Shown here: positions 45,879 to 55,545 of the stretch, in pieces
Position numbering within the stretch: position 1 is the stretch's first letter
How the letters are laid out: each line of letters opens with the position of its first letter
Assembly: GCF_003719335.1 (NCBI RefSeq)
Contig: NZ_RIAS01000002.1
Coordinates: 62,001-126,000 of the forward strand
DNA from: Paenibacillus amylolyticus
GTDB lineage: Bacteria; Bacillota; Bacilli; Paenibacillales; Paenibacillaceae
Length of the DNA: 64,000 bases
Reading direction: 5' to 3'
The notes under the pieces: model-generated
Told to the model about the DNA's origin: nothing
Databases searched by the model: none
The model's input: only the letters and a program-made list of their open reading frames with translations
Program-made: the position numbers and the translations under genes

Positions 45879-46706
45879 GTGAGTATTCTGGAAGCCAAGG
45901 ATCTTACCATCTCCTATGGAGCAGATCCGATTATAGAAAACCTGAACCTGACCATTCCTAAGGGAGAGATTACAGTCCTGATCGGCAGTAATGGCTGCGG
46001 CAAATCGACGCTATTGCGCACGATGGCAAGACTGTTGAAGTCCAGCTCAGGCACGGTGTTGCTGGATGGAGAAGAGATTGCAAAGCTGCCCACCAAAGAA
46101 ATCTCAAGACGTATGTCTATTCTGCCCCAAGGACCAACGGCACCGGAAGGTTTGACCGTGAATCAGCTGGTTCGCCAAGGACGCTATCCTCACCAGACAT
46201 GGCTTAAACAGTGGTCGCGTGAGGATGAGCGCATGGTCGAACTGGCTCTTGCATCCACACATCTGACAGCACTTGCGGATCGGCCTGTTGATGCGTTATC
46301 CGGTGGTCAGCGTCAACGCGCATGGATTGCGATGACCTTGGCACAAGGTACAGAAACATTGCTGCTGGACGAGCCTACGACATATCTGGATATGACACAT
46401 CAGATTGATATTCTGGATCTGCTGTTTGAATTAAATGAACGAGAAGGGCGTACCATCGTAATGGTGCTTCACGACCTGAATCTGGCCTGCCGATACGCAC
46501 ATCATATTGTTGCGGTGCACAACAAGTCCATCTATGCAGAGGGTAAACCGGAAGATATTATCAATCGTGACCTCGTGCGAAACGTTTTTCAGATGGAGTG
46601 TGATATTGCTGTAGATCCGTTATTCGGTACACCAACCTGTATCCCGCACGGAAGAGGCAGGAAGCTGAATGAAACTCAGCAGCGTTATACACAGCTGGCT
46701 AGATGA
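45879..46706 (+). CDS. siderophore ABC transporter ATPase
   Basis: A 275-residue FecE/FhuC-type ATPase. Walker A GSNGCGKST, signature LSGGQRQRAW, Walker B TLLLDEPTTYLD and the switch His in VMVLHDLN. GTG 45879 is chosen because GAGGGGGAGAG precedes it and the domain starts at once (LEAKDLTISYGAD); longer frames read back into the permease gene. It completes the uptake operon. Confidence 0.92.
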   Translation: MSILEAKDLTISYGADPIIENLNLTIPKGEITVLIGSNGCGKSTLLRTMARLLKSSSGTVLLDGEEIAKLPTKEISRRMSILPQGPTAPEGLTVNQLVRQGRYPHQTWLKQWSREDERMVELALASTHLTALADRPVDALSGGQRQRAWIAMTLAQGTETLLLDEPTTYLDMTHQIDILDLLFELNEREGRTIVMVLHDLNLACRYAHHIVAVHNKSIYAEGKPEDIINRDLVRNVFQMECDIAVDPLFGTPTCIPHGRGRKLNETQQRYTQLAR

Positions 46707-46891
46707 ACGGGAGCTTCGGGGCACCTGTTTGTCAAAGATACCCAGAATGCTGAATCGCTACGTTTGCTATGCTTTTTTGGAAAATGCTACGCCTAGAGCG
46801 TCAATGAAAATAGGCGTATACGTCATATTTTTACGATTATCCATCCTTCAAATATTCCTCAGTACCATCATCTTATCGTCATGGGGATAAC

Positions 46892-46941
46892 GAAACAGGC
46901 AAGCAGAGGATTTGGAAACTCCATGGCTTGCCTCGTTTGTT
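46892..46941 (+). terminator. terminator of the uptake operon
   Basis: AAACAGGCAAGC pairs with GCTTGCCTCGTTT around a 21-base loop, then GTT. The T-run is short. Confidence 0.55.
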
Positions 46942-47024
46942 ATGCCTATGTATGCCACTATTCCACGATTACATAACCAAATCCCATCGAAAATAAATAT
47001 ATTTTTTTCCTAAAAAGTTTCATA

Positions 47025-47054
47025 TTGACAACAGGCAAATAATTACCATAAAAT
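47025..47054 (+). promoter_or_regulatory. promoter of the siderophore biosynthesis operon
   Basis: TTGACA, 18-base spacer, TAAAAT. The Fur box begins 16 bases after the -10 box. Confidence 0.75.
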
Positions 47055-47070
47055 AGATTTTGCGTGATAC

Positions 47071-47085
47071 TGATAATCATTATCA
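47071..47085. promoter_or_regulatory. Fur box, perfect palindrome
   Basis: TGATAATCATTATCA, the perfect 7-1-7 Fur motif, between the promoter and the ATP-grasp gene. Confidence 0.88.
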
Positions 47086-47113
47086 ATAAAATCAACCGAT
47101 AGGAAGGTCGGAT

Positions 47114-48136
47114 ATGAATTTACTTCGTTCCAAAAGTTCCGTATTTCCAGAAGGTTTTGAGAATCTACAGAATCGGCTGATTCTGAACAAAGCAAGGGAG
47201 ATGGGGATCGGGTGCGAGCTGCTGGTGGATGGTTGTGAGGATTTTCTACAACTGTCCTTGGAGCACAAACAGATCATCATTAACAAAACAAGAACTCATC
47301 GGCTACCGCTGATCGCAGGACTGCTTGCCAAGAATAAACAGGCATGTAATCTGATCCTGCATGAACAGGGGATGCCAGTTCCCCCGTATATCGTTGTAGC
47401 AGCCATGGGAGAAGAGGCCGAAGTTTTCCTCCATCAATACAGTTCCATCGTAGTCAAACCGCTGGATTCCAGCAGCAGTCAAGGGGTTACGCTGGATGTA
47501 CGAACTGTTGCTGAGCTGGAAGCGGCAATACATCTCGCAACCCAGTATGGCAGTAGCATTCTGCTACAACAATATGTCATTGGAACCGACTACCGGGTGC
47601 TAATTATCAACGATCAGGTAGCGGCGGTTAACCAATACCGTCCTGTGTATGTGACGGGCAACGGTAGTTCATCTGTCCGTGAACGGATTGAAATGCTGAA
47701 CCGGAACCGCATACAGGATACAGAGATTGGTGCGTACGAAGCTTTCCCCGCGATTGATCCCGAAAATACTCATTTGCTGGATACGTTGCGTAAGCAAGGT
47801 CTTGCTTTGAATGACGTGTCTCCTGTGGATCAGGAGATTGAGCTGTATGATCTCCGGAATTCGGCGGCCGGGAAGATCAGTGAATTTTACAGGGATTGTA
47901 CGGATGACATTCACCCTGATAATGCCCGCATGATGATACAGGCAGCCCAAGCGCTCCAGATTGACGTTGCAGGTATAGATGTTCGCTGCAAGGACATCCG
48001 AGTACCTATTACGACGGCACAGGGAGGCATTCTGGAGGTCAACGCATTGCCGGATCTGACTCACCATGTGTATCCACATGGCGGCACGACAAGGGATGTT
48101 GTCCGTCAATATCTGGAGTATCTATTTCAGAGTTAA
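47114..48136 (+). CDS. ATP-grasp ligase of the siderophore cluster
   Basis: A 340-residue ATP-grasp enzyme. VVKPLDSSSSQGVTLDV is the flexible ATP loop, LLQQYVIGTDYRVLIINDQV the central strand pair, and ILEVNALPDLTHHVYPHGG holds the metal-binding Glu/Asn. It resembles the ATP-grasp parts of cyanophycin synthetase and related peptide ligases, so it should form an amide bond from a carboxylate. AGGAAGG precedes the ATG. It is first in the operon after the Fur box, 140 bases before the aminotransferase. No counterpart is known to me in achromobactin or staphyloferrin B clusters. Confidence 0.75.
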   Translation: MNLLRSKSSVFPEGFENLQNRLILNKAREMGIGCELLVDGCEDFLQLSLEHKQIIINKTRTHRLPLIAGLLAKNKQACNLILHEQGMPVPPYIVVAAMGEEAEVFLHQYSSIVVKPLDSSSSQGVTLDVRTVAELEAAIHLATQYGSSILLQQYVIGTDYRVLIINDQVAAVNQYRPVYVTGNGSSSVRERIEMLNRNRIQDTEIGAYEAFPAIDPENTHLLDTLRKQGLALNDVSPVDQEIELYDLRNSAAGKISEFYRDCTDDIHPDNARMMIQAAQALQIDVAGIDVRCKDIRVPITTAQGGILEVNALPDLTHHVYPHGGTTRDVVRQYLEYLFQS

Positions 48137-48276
48137 CGGCTAACGCGTAATAAAGCGCTTGTTTCACAGGATGATGTGTTGAACTTGTTTCAGTATGTAA
48201 TGGGTTGTCACAAATTCAATAACCAATGTACAGGCATTTTTTGACCTGAATCGATGATAAGGGGCGTTAGAGAGTT

Positions 48277-49632
48277 ATGTCAGTAGAGGTACAGACGGAA
48301 TACCTGAAACTGCAAAACGAAAAGGAGTCCAACGCACGAGCGTACCCAAGGCACTTTCCGCTCGTTATCAGCAAAGCTCAAGGTATCAAGATTACGGATA
48401 CGGAAGGCCGTGAGTATTACGATTGCTTGGCAGGTGCGGGCACACTCGCGCTTGGACATAACCATGAAACAGTCGTTGGTGCTATTCGCGATGTTCTGGA
48501 TCAGCAGATTCCATTACATACACTGGATTTGGCCACACCACTGAAGCTTTCGTTCATGCAAGAGATATTCTCTTTACTGCCCGAAGAGATGCGGGATACA
48601 TCCAAAATCCAGTTCTGCGGTCCAACGGGGGCGGACGCGGTTGAAGCTGCAATTAAGCTAGTGAAACATGCCACAGGCGGGAAGTCCATTCTGGCTTTCC
48701 AAGGTGGATATCATGGTTCAACTCAAGCGACGATGTCGATGAGCGGCAATTTGAGTAAAAAAGAAAACCTGCAAAGTCTCCTGCCGGATGTGCATTTCCT
48801 GCCATTTCCCTATGAATATCGTTGTCCGTTTGGGGTTGGTGAAGGCATGACCGCCCGATTAAGTGCACAGTACATCGAGAACTTACTGGATGATTGCGAG
48901 AGCGGAATAGCTGCACCGTGCGGAGTGATCGTAGAAACCGTACAGGGCGAGGGTGGTGCAATTCCTGCGGATATCGAGTGGCTGAAAGAGTTGCGCCGAA
49001 TCACTGCGGAACGAAATATTCCGCTCATTATTGACGAAGTGCAGACCGGCATTGCACGTACGGGTCGTATGTTTTCGTTTGAACACGCCGGCATTGTACC
49101 TGATGTCATTATTTGCTCCAAAGCGGTAGGTGGCAGTCTTCCCATGTCCGTTGTGATCTATAAGGAGGAGCTGGATCAGTGGAAACCCGGTGCGCATACG
49201 GGCACATTTCGTGGCAATCAGCTGGCCATGGCAGCAGGTCTAGCCACGCTGCGTTATATCCGGGAGCAGAATGTGATGCAGAACGTGCATCTGCGTAGCG
49301 AGCAGTTCATGGCAAGGCTACAAGCGATGAAAAGCCGTTTTGCCGAGATTGGTGATGTTCGTGGCCGAGGGCTAATGATCGGTGTTGAAGTGGTTAACCC
49401 GCAAGGCGGCAAGGATCGTCTTGGACATTATCTACAGCATGGTGAACTAGCGTCAGTCATTCAGCAACAATGTTTCCGTAATGGACTCATTGTAGAAGTC
49501 GGCGGACGTCATTCTGCGGTTGTGCGTTTCTTGCCGCCCCTGAATATTACGGAGAAGGAAGCAGGCGAGGTACTGGCGATCTTTGAACAGTCCGTATCGG
49601 AAGCCATTGCATTAACGGCAGCTTTATGCTGA
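48277..49632 (+). CDS. diaminobutyrate--2-oxoglutarate aminotransferase
   Basis: A 451-residue class III PLP aminotransferase. GPTGADAVEAAIKL, FQGGYHGST, LIIDEVQTGIARTGRMFSFE and the PLP Lys in ICSKAVGGSLPMSV; GTFRGNQLAMAAG follows. The layout matches DABA aminotransferases (RhbA, AcsF, PvdH), which make L-2,4-diaminobutyrate from aspartate semialdehyde. This supplies the diamine for the siderophore. It overlaps the MFS gene by a few bases. Confidence 0.85.
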   Translation: MSVEVQTEYLKLQNEKESNARAYPRHFPLVISKAQGIKITDTEGREYYDCLAGAGTLALGHNHETVVGAIRDVLDQQIPLHTLDLATPLKLSFMQEIFSLLPEEMRDTSKIQFCGPTGADAVEAAIKLVKHATGGKSILAFQGGYHGSTQATMSMSGNLSKKENLQSLLPDVHFLPFPYEYRCPFGVGEGMTARLSAQYIENLLDDCESGIAAPCGVIVETVQGEGGAIPADIEWLKELRRITAERNIPLIIDEVQTGIARTGRMFSFEHAGIVPDVIICSKAVGGSLPMSVVIYKEELDQWKPGAHTGTFRGNQLAMAAGLATLRYIREQNVMQNVHLRSEQFMARLQAMKSRFAEIGDVRGRGLMIGVEVVNPQGGKDRLGHYLQHGELASVIQQQCFRNGLIVEVGGRHSAVVRFLPPLNITEKEAGEVLAIFEQSVSEAIALTAALC

Positions 49633-51080
49633 GTGTATCGCTGCTTCGGCGGCACGCGGTTTTACTCGCCATTCTACTGGGAGCCTTCACGCTTGTGCTT
49701 ACCAACAGTGCCTTTAACCTGCTGCTTCCGTATTTTATCGAATACTATGACATTTCCGCCACGGCGGGCGGCTGGATCATTGCCCTGTATATGCTCGCCA
49801 TGACATTAACGATGCCGCTGGCTTCCCTGATCGTGGATCGGCTGGGGCGTAAACGGACGTACATGCTCGGTATTTGCATCTATGGGATATTTTCGGTGCT
49901 CGGAGCATTGCTCCATTCCTATATTGAAGTATTGCTGCTTGTAAGATTCATGCATGGTGTGGCGGCTGGCCTGATGATTCCTTTATCCCTTGTGTTGCTG
50001 TTTGATGTCTACGGCCCGGAGGTTCGGGGACGCATTACGGGTGCATGGGGACTGCTGCTGATGCTTGCTCCTGCGGCTGGACCGACCCTTGGCGGATTTA
50101 TCATTCAGTATGGACGGCTGGAGATGCTGTTCTGGCTGAATGTACCCTTGGCTGTTTTTTCACTGATCGGCTGTGGACGAGTGATTCAAGCCTACACCCC
50201 GGCTCGCAGGAAAAAGTGGCATCCATCCAGTGTGATGCGGCTTGTTAGCGCAGTGGGTGCACTCAGTCTGGGCGTACAGGTGTACGCCAGCCCAGCAGTA
50301 GCTCCGTGGATTTCCTGGACATTGATTGTCCTTGGCATAGTACTGCTTATTCGTTTTATCCAGGTCGAGAATAAACGTGATGAACCGCTGATCCGTTATT
50401 CGTTGCTGCGGAGAAAAGGGGTATTTCCTCTTACCGTTCTGATCTCCACGATTCAGGATTGTGTCATGTTTGGCGTGATTTTTGCGCTGCCTCTGCTTTT
50501 TCAGGAGGTATTTCAGTGGTCTCCGGCGCTTTCCGGTGCTTTGTTCATTCCGCTCTCCATCTCCACGAGCCTGTTCATGTGGATCGGAGGAAACTTGCTG
50601 GATCGTGGACGGTCACTTCAGTTTATCGCTTGGGGCACATTGCTGGTATCGGTATCTATTTTGACGTTTGCCTTTCTGCCCATGGGGGCGTCCATAGGGA
50701 TCATCGGGTTGCTGATGGCGTGCCGGGGCATTGGCGTAGGCCTGTCCGGTATGAGCATTTCTGCGATCGGGCTGCAGGCGTTACCTGAGGAAGACATGCA
50801 TGAAGGATCGGTGTTGTCCACAACGATTGAACGACTGGCTTCATCGTTTGCGGTCATGGGCATGACACTGTATTACGATATGCGCTGGCAATGGCTCGCC
50901 GAACATGGCAGAGCGATTGAGCTGGCGAAATGGGGAGCCGTTAAAGAACTATGCGTCGGTCTTGGTTGCGCCATTCTGCTGACGTTACCTCTAGTCTTAC
51001 TTATAACTCGAAAGAAGGTTGGCTTCATTGTTCAAAATGGAAAACAAACTCCGGCCCAAGGCGGAGCAACAGGCCGATGA
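49626..51080 (+). CDS. MFS siderophore exporter, DHA2 type
   Basis: A 484-residue, probably 14-helix drug:H+ antiporter-type MFS protein. SLIVDRLGRKRTYMLG is motif A after helix 2, and WGLLLMLAPAAGPTLGGFI is the antiporter motif C. The position within the NIS cluster matches SbnD/YhcA, which export staphyloferrin B and achromobactin-type siderophores. Its start overlaps the aminotransferase stop and its end overlaps the first NIS synthetase by about 50 bases. Confidence 0.87.
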   Translation: MLSVSLLRRHAVLLAILLGAFTLVLTNSAFNLLLPYFIEYYDISATAGGWIIALYMLAMTLTMPLASLIVDRLGRKRTYMLGICIYGIFSVLGALLHSYIEVLLLVRFMHGVAAGLMIPLSLVLLFDVYGPEVRGRITGAWGLLLMLAPAAGPTLGGFIIQYGRLEMLFWLNVPLAVFSLIGCGRVIQAYTPARRKKWHPSSVMRLVSAVGALSLGVQVYASPAVAPWISWTLIVLGIVLLIRFIQVENKRDEPLIRYSLLRRKGVFPLTVLISTIQDCVMFGVIFALPLLFQEVFQWSPALSGALFIPLSISTSLFMWIGGNLLDRGRSLQFIAWGTLLVSVSILTFAFLPMGASIGIIGLLMACRGIGVGLSGMSISAIGLQALPEEDMHEGSVLSTTIERLASSFAVMGMTLYYDMRWQWLAEHGRAIELAKWGAVKELCVGLGCAILLTLPLVLLITRKKVGFIVQNGKQTPAQGGATGR

Positions 51081-52770
51081 GCATTCCTGCAAGTTGCTGC
51101 TGAACTGTTATATCCGTGAGCTTGGGCCGGAAAAAGCAGAACATATGCAGCTTAACCCGGATACGCTGACGTATACGATTGCTTTTCCAACCAGCCGTGT
51201 AAGCGTGATGGGGCTGCTATCCTACTACTCGGCGATGGGGGAGCATGAATATCTCAGCATGAACTGTAATGGACAAGCCGTGCATTACCGGGATCTGGTG
51301 CGCTGGATTGCGTCTGAAATTGCCTTAGATCCAGGCAGGGGAGCCGAACGCGTTCGTGAATTTACTCAAAAAGTGGAGAACAGTGTGGCTAACCTGACCT
51401 TGTATATTGAACAGGCGTCCGATCTCGGGATATATGACTACATTACCTCTGAGCAATCCCTGCTGTACGGTCATCCGTTTCATCCTTTTCCGAAAAACTC
51501 CAGAGGTTTCACTGCCCAGGACGTGCAGCGATACAGTCCGGAACTTCGAACTTCATTTCAGCTCTGTTACATCGCCGTAAGACAGGATGTGTATACAGAG
51601 GAATGGGTGCAGCATGCGGACAAAATGGATCTGCATCAGCTTCTGGGAAGCCATGAATGGTCTGTTTCCAAAGAAAAGCTGGGCATGTATAGACTGTTGC
51701 CCGTTCATCCATGGCAGTATGCATACGTTTCACGTCTGGACGAGGTACAGCCATATATCCGTGAAGAGAAGCTGCTGCTACTAGGTAGCGCAGGACCGTT
51801 TGCCTATCCGACCTCTTCGGTACGTACAGTATACATTCCGGACTGGAACTGCAACATCAAGCTGTCGCTGCATATGCAGATTACCAACATGATTCGCACC
51901 AACAGTGCCGAGCAGATGCGGCGGACATTGGATGCGTCCAGTTATGTGTGGCAGCAGGGGTGTTTCGAAGCGGAACCATATACCCATATCGCATATGAGA
52001 CAGGTGTAGCGACATGTAAGTTTCAGGACGAAGAACTTACCCGATTATTCACCGTTGCTTATCGTCCGATTGAGTTTGACGCTGCCAATACATATGTATT
52101 GTCCAGCCTGGTGGAGTCGCCGTTGCCAGGAGCTCCATCCCGCTTAGTGACCATGCTGTGTGGTAAACGGGATCATGCCGATGTCGTTGATCGCGACAAG
52201 GTCGAGCAGTGGCTGTCACGATATCTGAACTGTTCGCTGTTGCCGCTTGTGCGTGCGGCTGGAGAGAAGGGCATTCATTTTGAGGCCCATTTGCAGAATA
52301 CGTTGGTGACGCTGGAGCAGGGCATGCCGGTTGCCTTTATCGTACGTGATCTGGAAGGGGTCAGTGTAGATGAGCAGTTGGTGGGTGGATGGCAGCGGTA
52401 TGAGCAGGGGGAGATTCCGAATTCGAAACCGTCTGAGCTGTTACGTTATTCGCGTGAGAAGGCGTGGGCGCGAACCTCGTATTATTTTATCGTGAACCAT
52501 CTTGGATCGTTAATTCATGTATTGGCTCGGGATATGAATGTGTCCGAGGAATACTTTTGGATACAGGTACGTAAGGTGCTTGAGGAAGAATGGGCACGAA
52601 CAGGTAACGTTTATGTAGAGCATTTGCTGACTGCAGACGCTTTTCTAGCCAAACAAAATCTGGTGAGTTGTCTCACGGGCATTAGTCAAACTCCGGCTTA
52701 TGTGCCGGTAGGTAACGTCATGAAACGTTTAGGGAGTGAAGCACGTGAGATTCGTGGAAATCGGCAATGA
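51028..52770 (+). CDS. NIS synthetase (IucA/IucC), SbnE/AcsD-like
   Basis: A 580-residue NRPS-independent siderophore synthetase, which adenylates a carboxylate and joins it to an amine or alcohol. HPFHPFPKNSRGF, VHPWQYAYV, KLSLHMQITNMIRT and EAHLQNTLV are the family's ATP and substrate motifs. Length (SbnE is about 578) and RDLEGVS suggest the citrate-specific type A enzyme. TTG 51028 has AAGAAGG 9 bases upstream; ATG 51037 is the alternative. Both overlap the MFS gene. Type is inferred. Confidence 0.85.
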   Translation: MFKMENKLRPKAEQQADEHSCKLLLNCYIRELGPEKAEHMQLNPDTLTYTIAFPTSRVSVMGLLSYYSAMGEHEYLSMNCNGQAVHYRDLVRWIASEIALDPGRGAERVREFTQKVENSVANLTLYIEQASDLGIYDYITSEQSLLYGHPFHPFPKNSRGFTAQDVQRYSPELRTSFQLCYIAVRQDVYTEEWVQHADKMDLHQLLGSHEWSVSKEKLGMYRLLPVHPWQYAYVSRLDEVQPYIREEKLLLLGSAGPFAYPTSSVRTVYIPDWNCNIKLSLHMQITNMIRTNSAEQMRRTLDASSYVWQQGCFEAEPYTHIAYETGVATCKFQDEELTRLFTVAYRPIEFDAANTYVLSSLVESPLPGAPSRLVTMLCGKRDHADVVDRDKVEQWLSRYLNCSLLPLVRAAGEKGIHFEAHLQNTLVTLEQGMPVAFIVRDLEGVSVDEQLVGGWQRYEQGEIPNSKPSELLRYSREKAWARTSYYFIVNHLGSLIHVLARDMNVSEEYFWIQVRKVLEEEWARTGNVYVEHLLTADAFLAKQNLVSCLTGISQTPAYVPVGNVMKRLGSEAREIRGNRQ

Positions 52771-54775
52771 GGCAGAAGAGAAGAAGGGAAGTAAAACAGC
52801 AGAAATGTTAAAAACAGACGCAACTGCAACAGGCGGAACAAGTGGAAATAAGATTAACAGCACGAGTGAACAAAGCGAACAAAACGAATCAAATGAACCA
52901 AATGAACCAAATGAATCACACCAATCAAACATAGTTGAAAAAGGACGTAGAAAGCCAAATGACGGCGCAGTCCCCGTATACGTGGAAGTTCAGGAGCGGA
53001 TCATACGCCAGGCACTGGAAGCGATGTGGTTCGAAGATATCTTGGATCGTCAGGTGAACGGGAGTGAGTGGTCGACCTGCGGTGTTACTGCATCAGGGGA
53101 ATCCGTGGTGTATACGTGTGACGCAGAGCAGAAGTTTTCGTTTGGACGGGTGAAGGTGAAGGTCGGGTCGATCAAGCGCGAAGGCGTTGTCTGCACGGAT
53201 CTGGATGTGTTTTTGGAAGAGATGGTGCTGAATCGTTTGCAGGGTGCGAAACTCACGGCATTTGTTCAGGAGTTGCAAGAAACGATGGCGAAAGACAGTC
53301 AGTGCCGGGCTTTGCTGCCTCTTCGCATTCCGGCAGAGGATCGTCACTACGATGCGCTGGAAAGTCATATGACTGACGGTCATCTGTATCATCCGAGCTA
53401 CAAGTCCAGGTTAGGATTCTCGCTGAAAGACAATCTCGCCTACGGCCCTGAGTTTAATGCCGCTGTTCCGCTCATTTGGGTTGCGGTGAGAAAAGAATTG
53501 GCTCAAACGGCTACATCCGATGGATATGATCAGGCAGCACTGCTGGAACAGCATCTAACCAAGGAAGATTTGCAGCTATTCCGTCAGGTGATTTTAGACA
53601 AAACGGCTTCGTTACATAGGGATGCCTACGTATTCATTCCGATTCATCCGTGGCAGTGGGAGCACGCGGTGGAATCTATATTTGCCAAACAACTCATGGA
53701 TGGAGACATCATTTATCTGGGGGCTTCGGCCTCGGCCTATCGTGCGCAGCAATCCATTCGTTCCCTCTCGAATCGTGAAAATCCAGAAGCACCTTATATC
53801 AAGCTGGCTTTGAGTATAACGAATACATCTAGCACACGTATTCTCGCAGAGCATACGACGCAAAACGCACCCCTGATTAGTGACTGGCTGAATCGACTGG
53901 TGCGCGAGGATGAGGTGTTACAACGGGAGCAGTTTGCCATTTTAAAAGAAATCATGGGTCTGTCGTTCCGTTACGAACAATTACCTGTTACGCAGTACGG
54001 CCGCGCTTACGGCACCCTGGGTGCGATCTGGCGGGAAAATGTATCTGTTCACCTAAATGCGGGCGAGACGGCTTGGCCACTGAATGCTCTTATGCTGGTG
54101 CAACGAAACGGCGTTCCTTTTATCCAGGAGGCGATCGAGCGACATGGGGTTCAACCATGGGCAGAGGCCTTGGTGCGTACACTCACATTGCCTGTCATTC
54201 ATCTTTTGTATGCGCACGGAATTGCGTTTGAATGCCATGCACAGAATATCATTTTGGTGCTGGAAAATGAGTTGCCGAAACGCATCATCCTGAAAGATTT
54301 ACATGATGGCGTTCGTTATGTCCCGGATCAGCTGCTGCACCCGGAACGTGCACCGAAACTGCATCCTGAACCGGAAACTCATCGCAAATTCAATCGATAT
54401 TCGTTCATCTATGCCGGAGATGTGTCGGAGGTACGCGACTATACGTACGATGCGTTCTTTTTTATCTGCATGACGGATATTGCGCTGTCGCTGGAGCCGT
54501 ATGGTTTGTCCGAAGAAGCCTTTTGGCAGCTGTGTACTGGTGTAATTCTGGATTATCAGCGGCAACATCCCGAGTATGCCGAGCGGTTTGACATGTTTGA
54601 CCTTTTGGCAGAGGATGCCCTGATTGAAGAGATGACGAAGCGGCGTTTGTATGGGGATGGAGAGTTGTATTTCCGCAAAACAAACAATCCTCTCCGGCTA
54701 GCAAAGGATATGCTTGAACAGAAGGAAGAACTCACACAGAAGGATGAAGACGAACAGAAGGCAGCAAACCGATGA
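52745..54775 (+). CDS. NIS synthetase, SbnF/AcsC-like, with N-terminal repeat insertion
   Basis: A 676-residue IucA/IucC synthetase. Motifs HPSYKSRLGFS, IHPWQWEHAV, IKLALSITNTSSTRIL and ECHAQNIIL are intact. Residues about 10-75 are a low-complexity stretch rich in Glu, Asn, Ser and Pro (repeat NEP), absent from usual family members; the DNA there is a 9-base direct repeat. GTG 52745 has AGGGAG 8 bases upstream; it overlaps the previous gene by 26 bases. By order it corresponds to SbnF. The substrate is inferred. Confidence 0.85.
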   Translation: MRFVEIGNEAEEKKGSKTAEMLKTDATATGGTSGNKINSTSEQSEQNESNEPNEPNESHQSNIVEKGRRKPNDGAVPVYVEVQERIIRQALEAMWFEDILDRQVNGSEWSTCGVTASGESVVYTCDAEQKFSFGRVKVKVGSIKREGVVCTDLDVFLEEMVLNRLQGAKLTAFVQELQETMAKDSQCRALLPLRIPAEDRHYDALESHMTDGHLYHPSYKSRLGFSLKDNLAYGPEFNAAVPLIWVAVRKELAQTATSDGYDQAALLEQHLTKEDLQLFRQVILDKTASLHRDAYVFIPIHPWQWEHAVESIFAKQLMDGDIIYLGASASAYRAQQSIRSLSNRENPEAPYIKLALSITNTSSTRILAEHTTQNAPLISDWLNRLVREDEVLQREQFAILKEIMGLSFRYEQLPVTQYGRAYGTLGAIWRENVSVHLNAGETAWPLNALMLVQRNGVPFIQEAIERHGVQPWAEALVRTLTLPVIHLLYAHGIAFECHAQNIILVLENELPKRIILKDLHDGVRYVPDQLLHPERAPKLHPEPETHRKFNRYSFIYAGDVSEVRDYTYDAFFFICMTDIALSLEPYGLSEEAFWQLCTGVILDYQRQHPEYAERFDMFDLLAEDALIEEMTKRRLYGDGELYFRKTNNPLRLAKDMLEQKEELTQKDEDEQKAANR

Positions 54776-55545
54776 GGAAGAATATACTTCAGGAAAAGAT
54801 TGCTCGCAAGCAGCAGGTATTTGGTCTATTTGTATCTATTCCACATCCGATCATCATCGAGATGATTGGCCATGCCAATTATGATTTTGTCATCATTGAT
54901 CTGGAGCATACGTCAACGTCGATGGAGTCGGTCGAAGAGTTGATTCGTGCAGCCGAATTGGTTGGTATTACACCGCTTGTACGTATTGCTAAGGTCGAGC
55001 GCACAGAGATTCTGAAGGTACTGGACTGCGGGGCACAGGGGATCGTGATTCCCCATGTGGAGACGCTCTCGCAAGTGAAGGATGCCGCACATCATGCATA
55101 TTACCATCCATTGGGTATGCGCAGTCTTAACAGTGGACGTCCAGGTGTGTTCGGTAAATTCCCGCTAACGGAATACATTACGGAAGCCAACTCGCAGGTG
55201 ATGATCGTGCCGATGATTGAAAGTGTGAAAGGGGTGCGTCAAAGCGCGGAGATTTTATCTCATCCGCAGGTGAGCTTTGTGCTGGAAGGTGCAGCGGACT
55301 TATCACAATCGCTTGGTGTGCCTTGGCAGACCGATCACCCGGATGTAAGAGAAGCAATAGGCGTATTGCACGAGAACGCGCAACAATTCGGCGTACCTTA
55401 TGCAACAGTCACAAGAGGCATCGAAGATATGGCGGTATGGCGTGAGCGTGGTGTGCACATCTATGTGCTTGGAGATGATCGGAACACGGCATTTCGGGCC
55501 TACGCCCAAAAGCGGAATGACTACGGAAGCGCAGGTGGACAGTGA
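54772..55545 (+). CDS. HpcH/HpaI aldolase-like citrate synthase (SbnG/AcsB type)
   Basis: A 257-residue TIM-barrel protein. FVIIDLEHTSTSMES holds the catalytic His, LVRIAKVERTEILKVLDCGAQGI precedes the metal Glu region (MIESVKG), and LEGAADLSQSLG carries the metal Asp. SbnG of staphyloferrin B clusters is such a protein and makes citrate from oxaloacetate and acetyl-CoA for the siderophore. Placement between NIS and PLP decarboxylase genes supports that role. ATGA overlaps on both sides. Confidence 0.83.
   Translation: MRKNILQEKIARKQQVFGLFVSIPHPIIIEMIGHANYDFVIIDLEHTSTSMESVEELIRAAELVGITPLVRIAKVERTEILKVLDCGAQGIVIPHVETLSQVKDAAHHAYYHPLGMRSLNSGRPGVFGKFPLTEYITEANSQVMIVPMIESVKGVRQSAEILSHPQVSFVLEGAADLSQSLGVPWQTDHPDVREAIGVLHENAQQFGVPYATVTRGIEDMAVWRERGVHIYVLGDDRNTAFRAYAQKRNDYGSAGGQ

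Noticed and set aside
46669..46890. 73-codon frame overlapping the end of the siderophore ATPase gene
   Set aside because: No recognisable family, no proper ribosome site of its own, and it overlaps a sure gene and runs into the terminator region.
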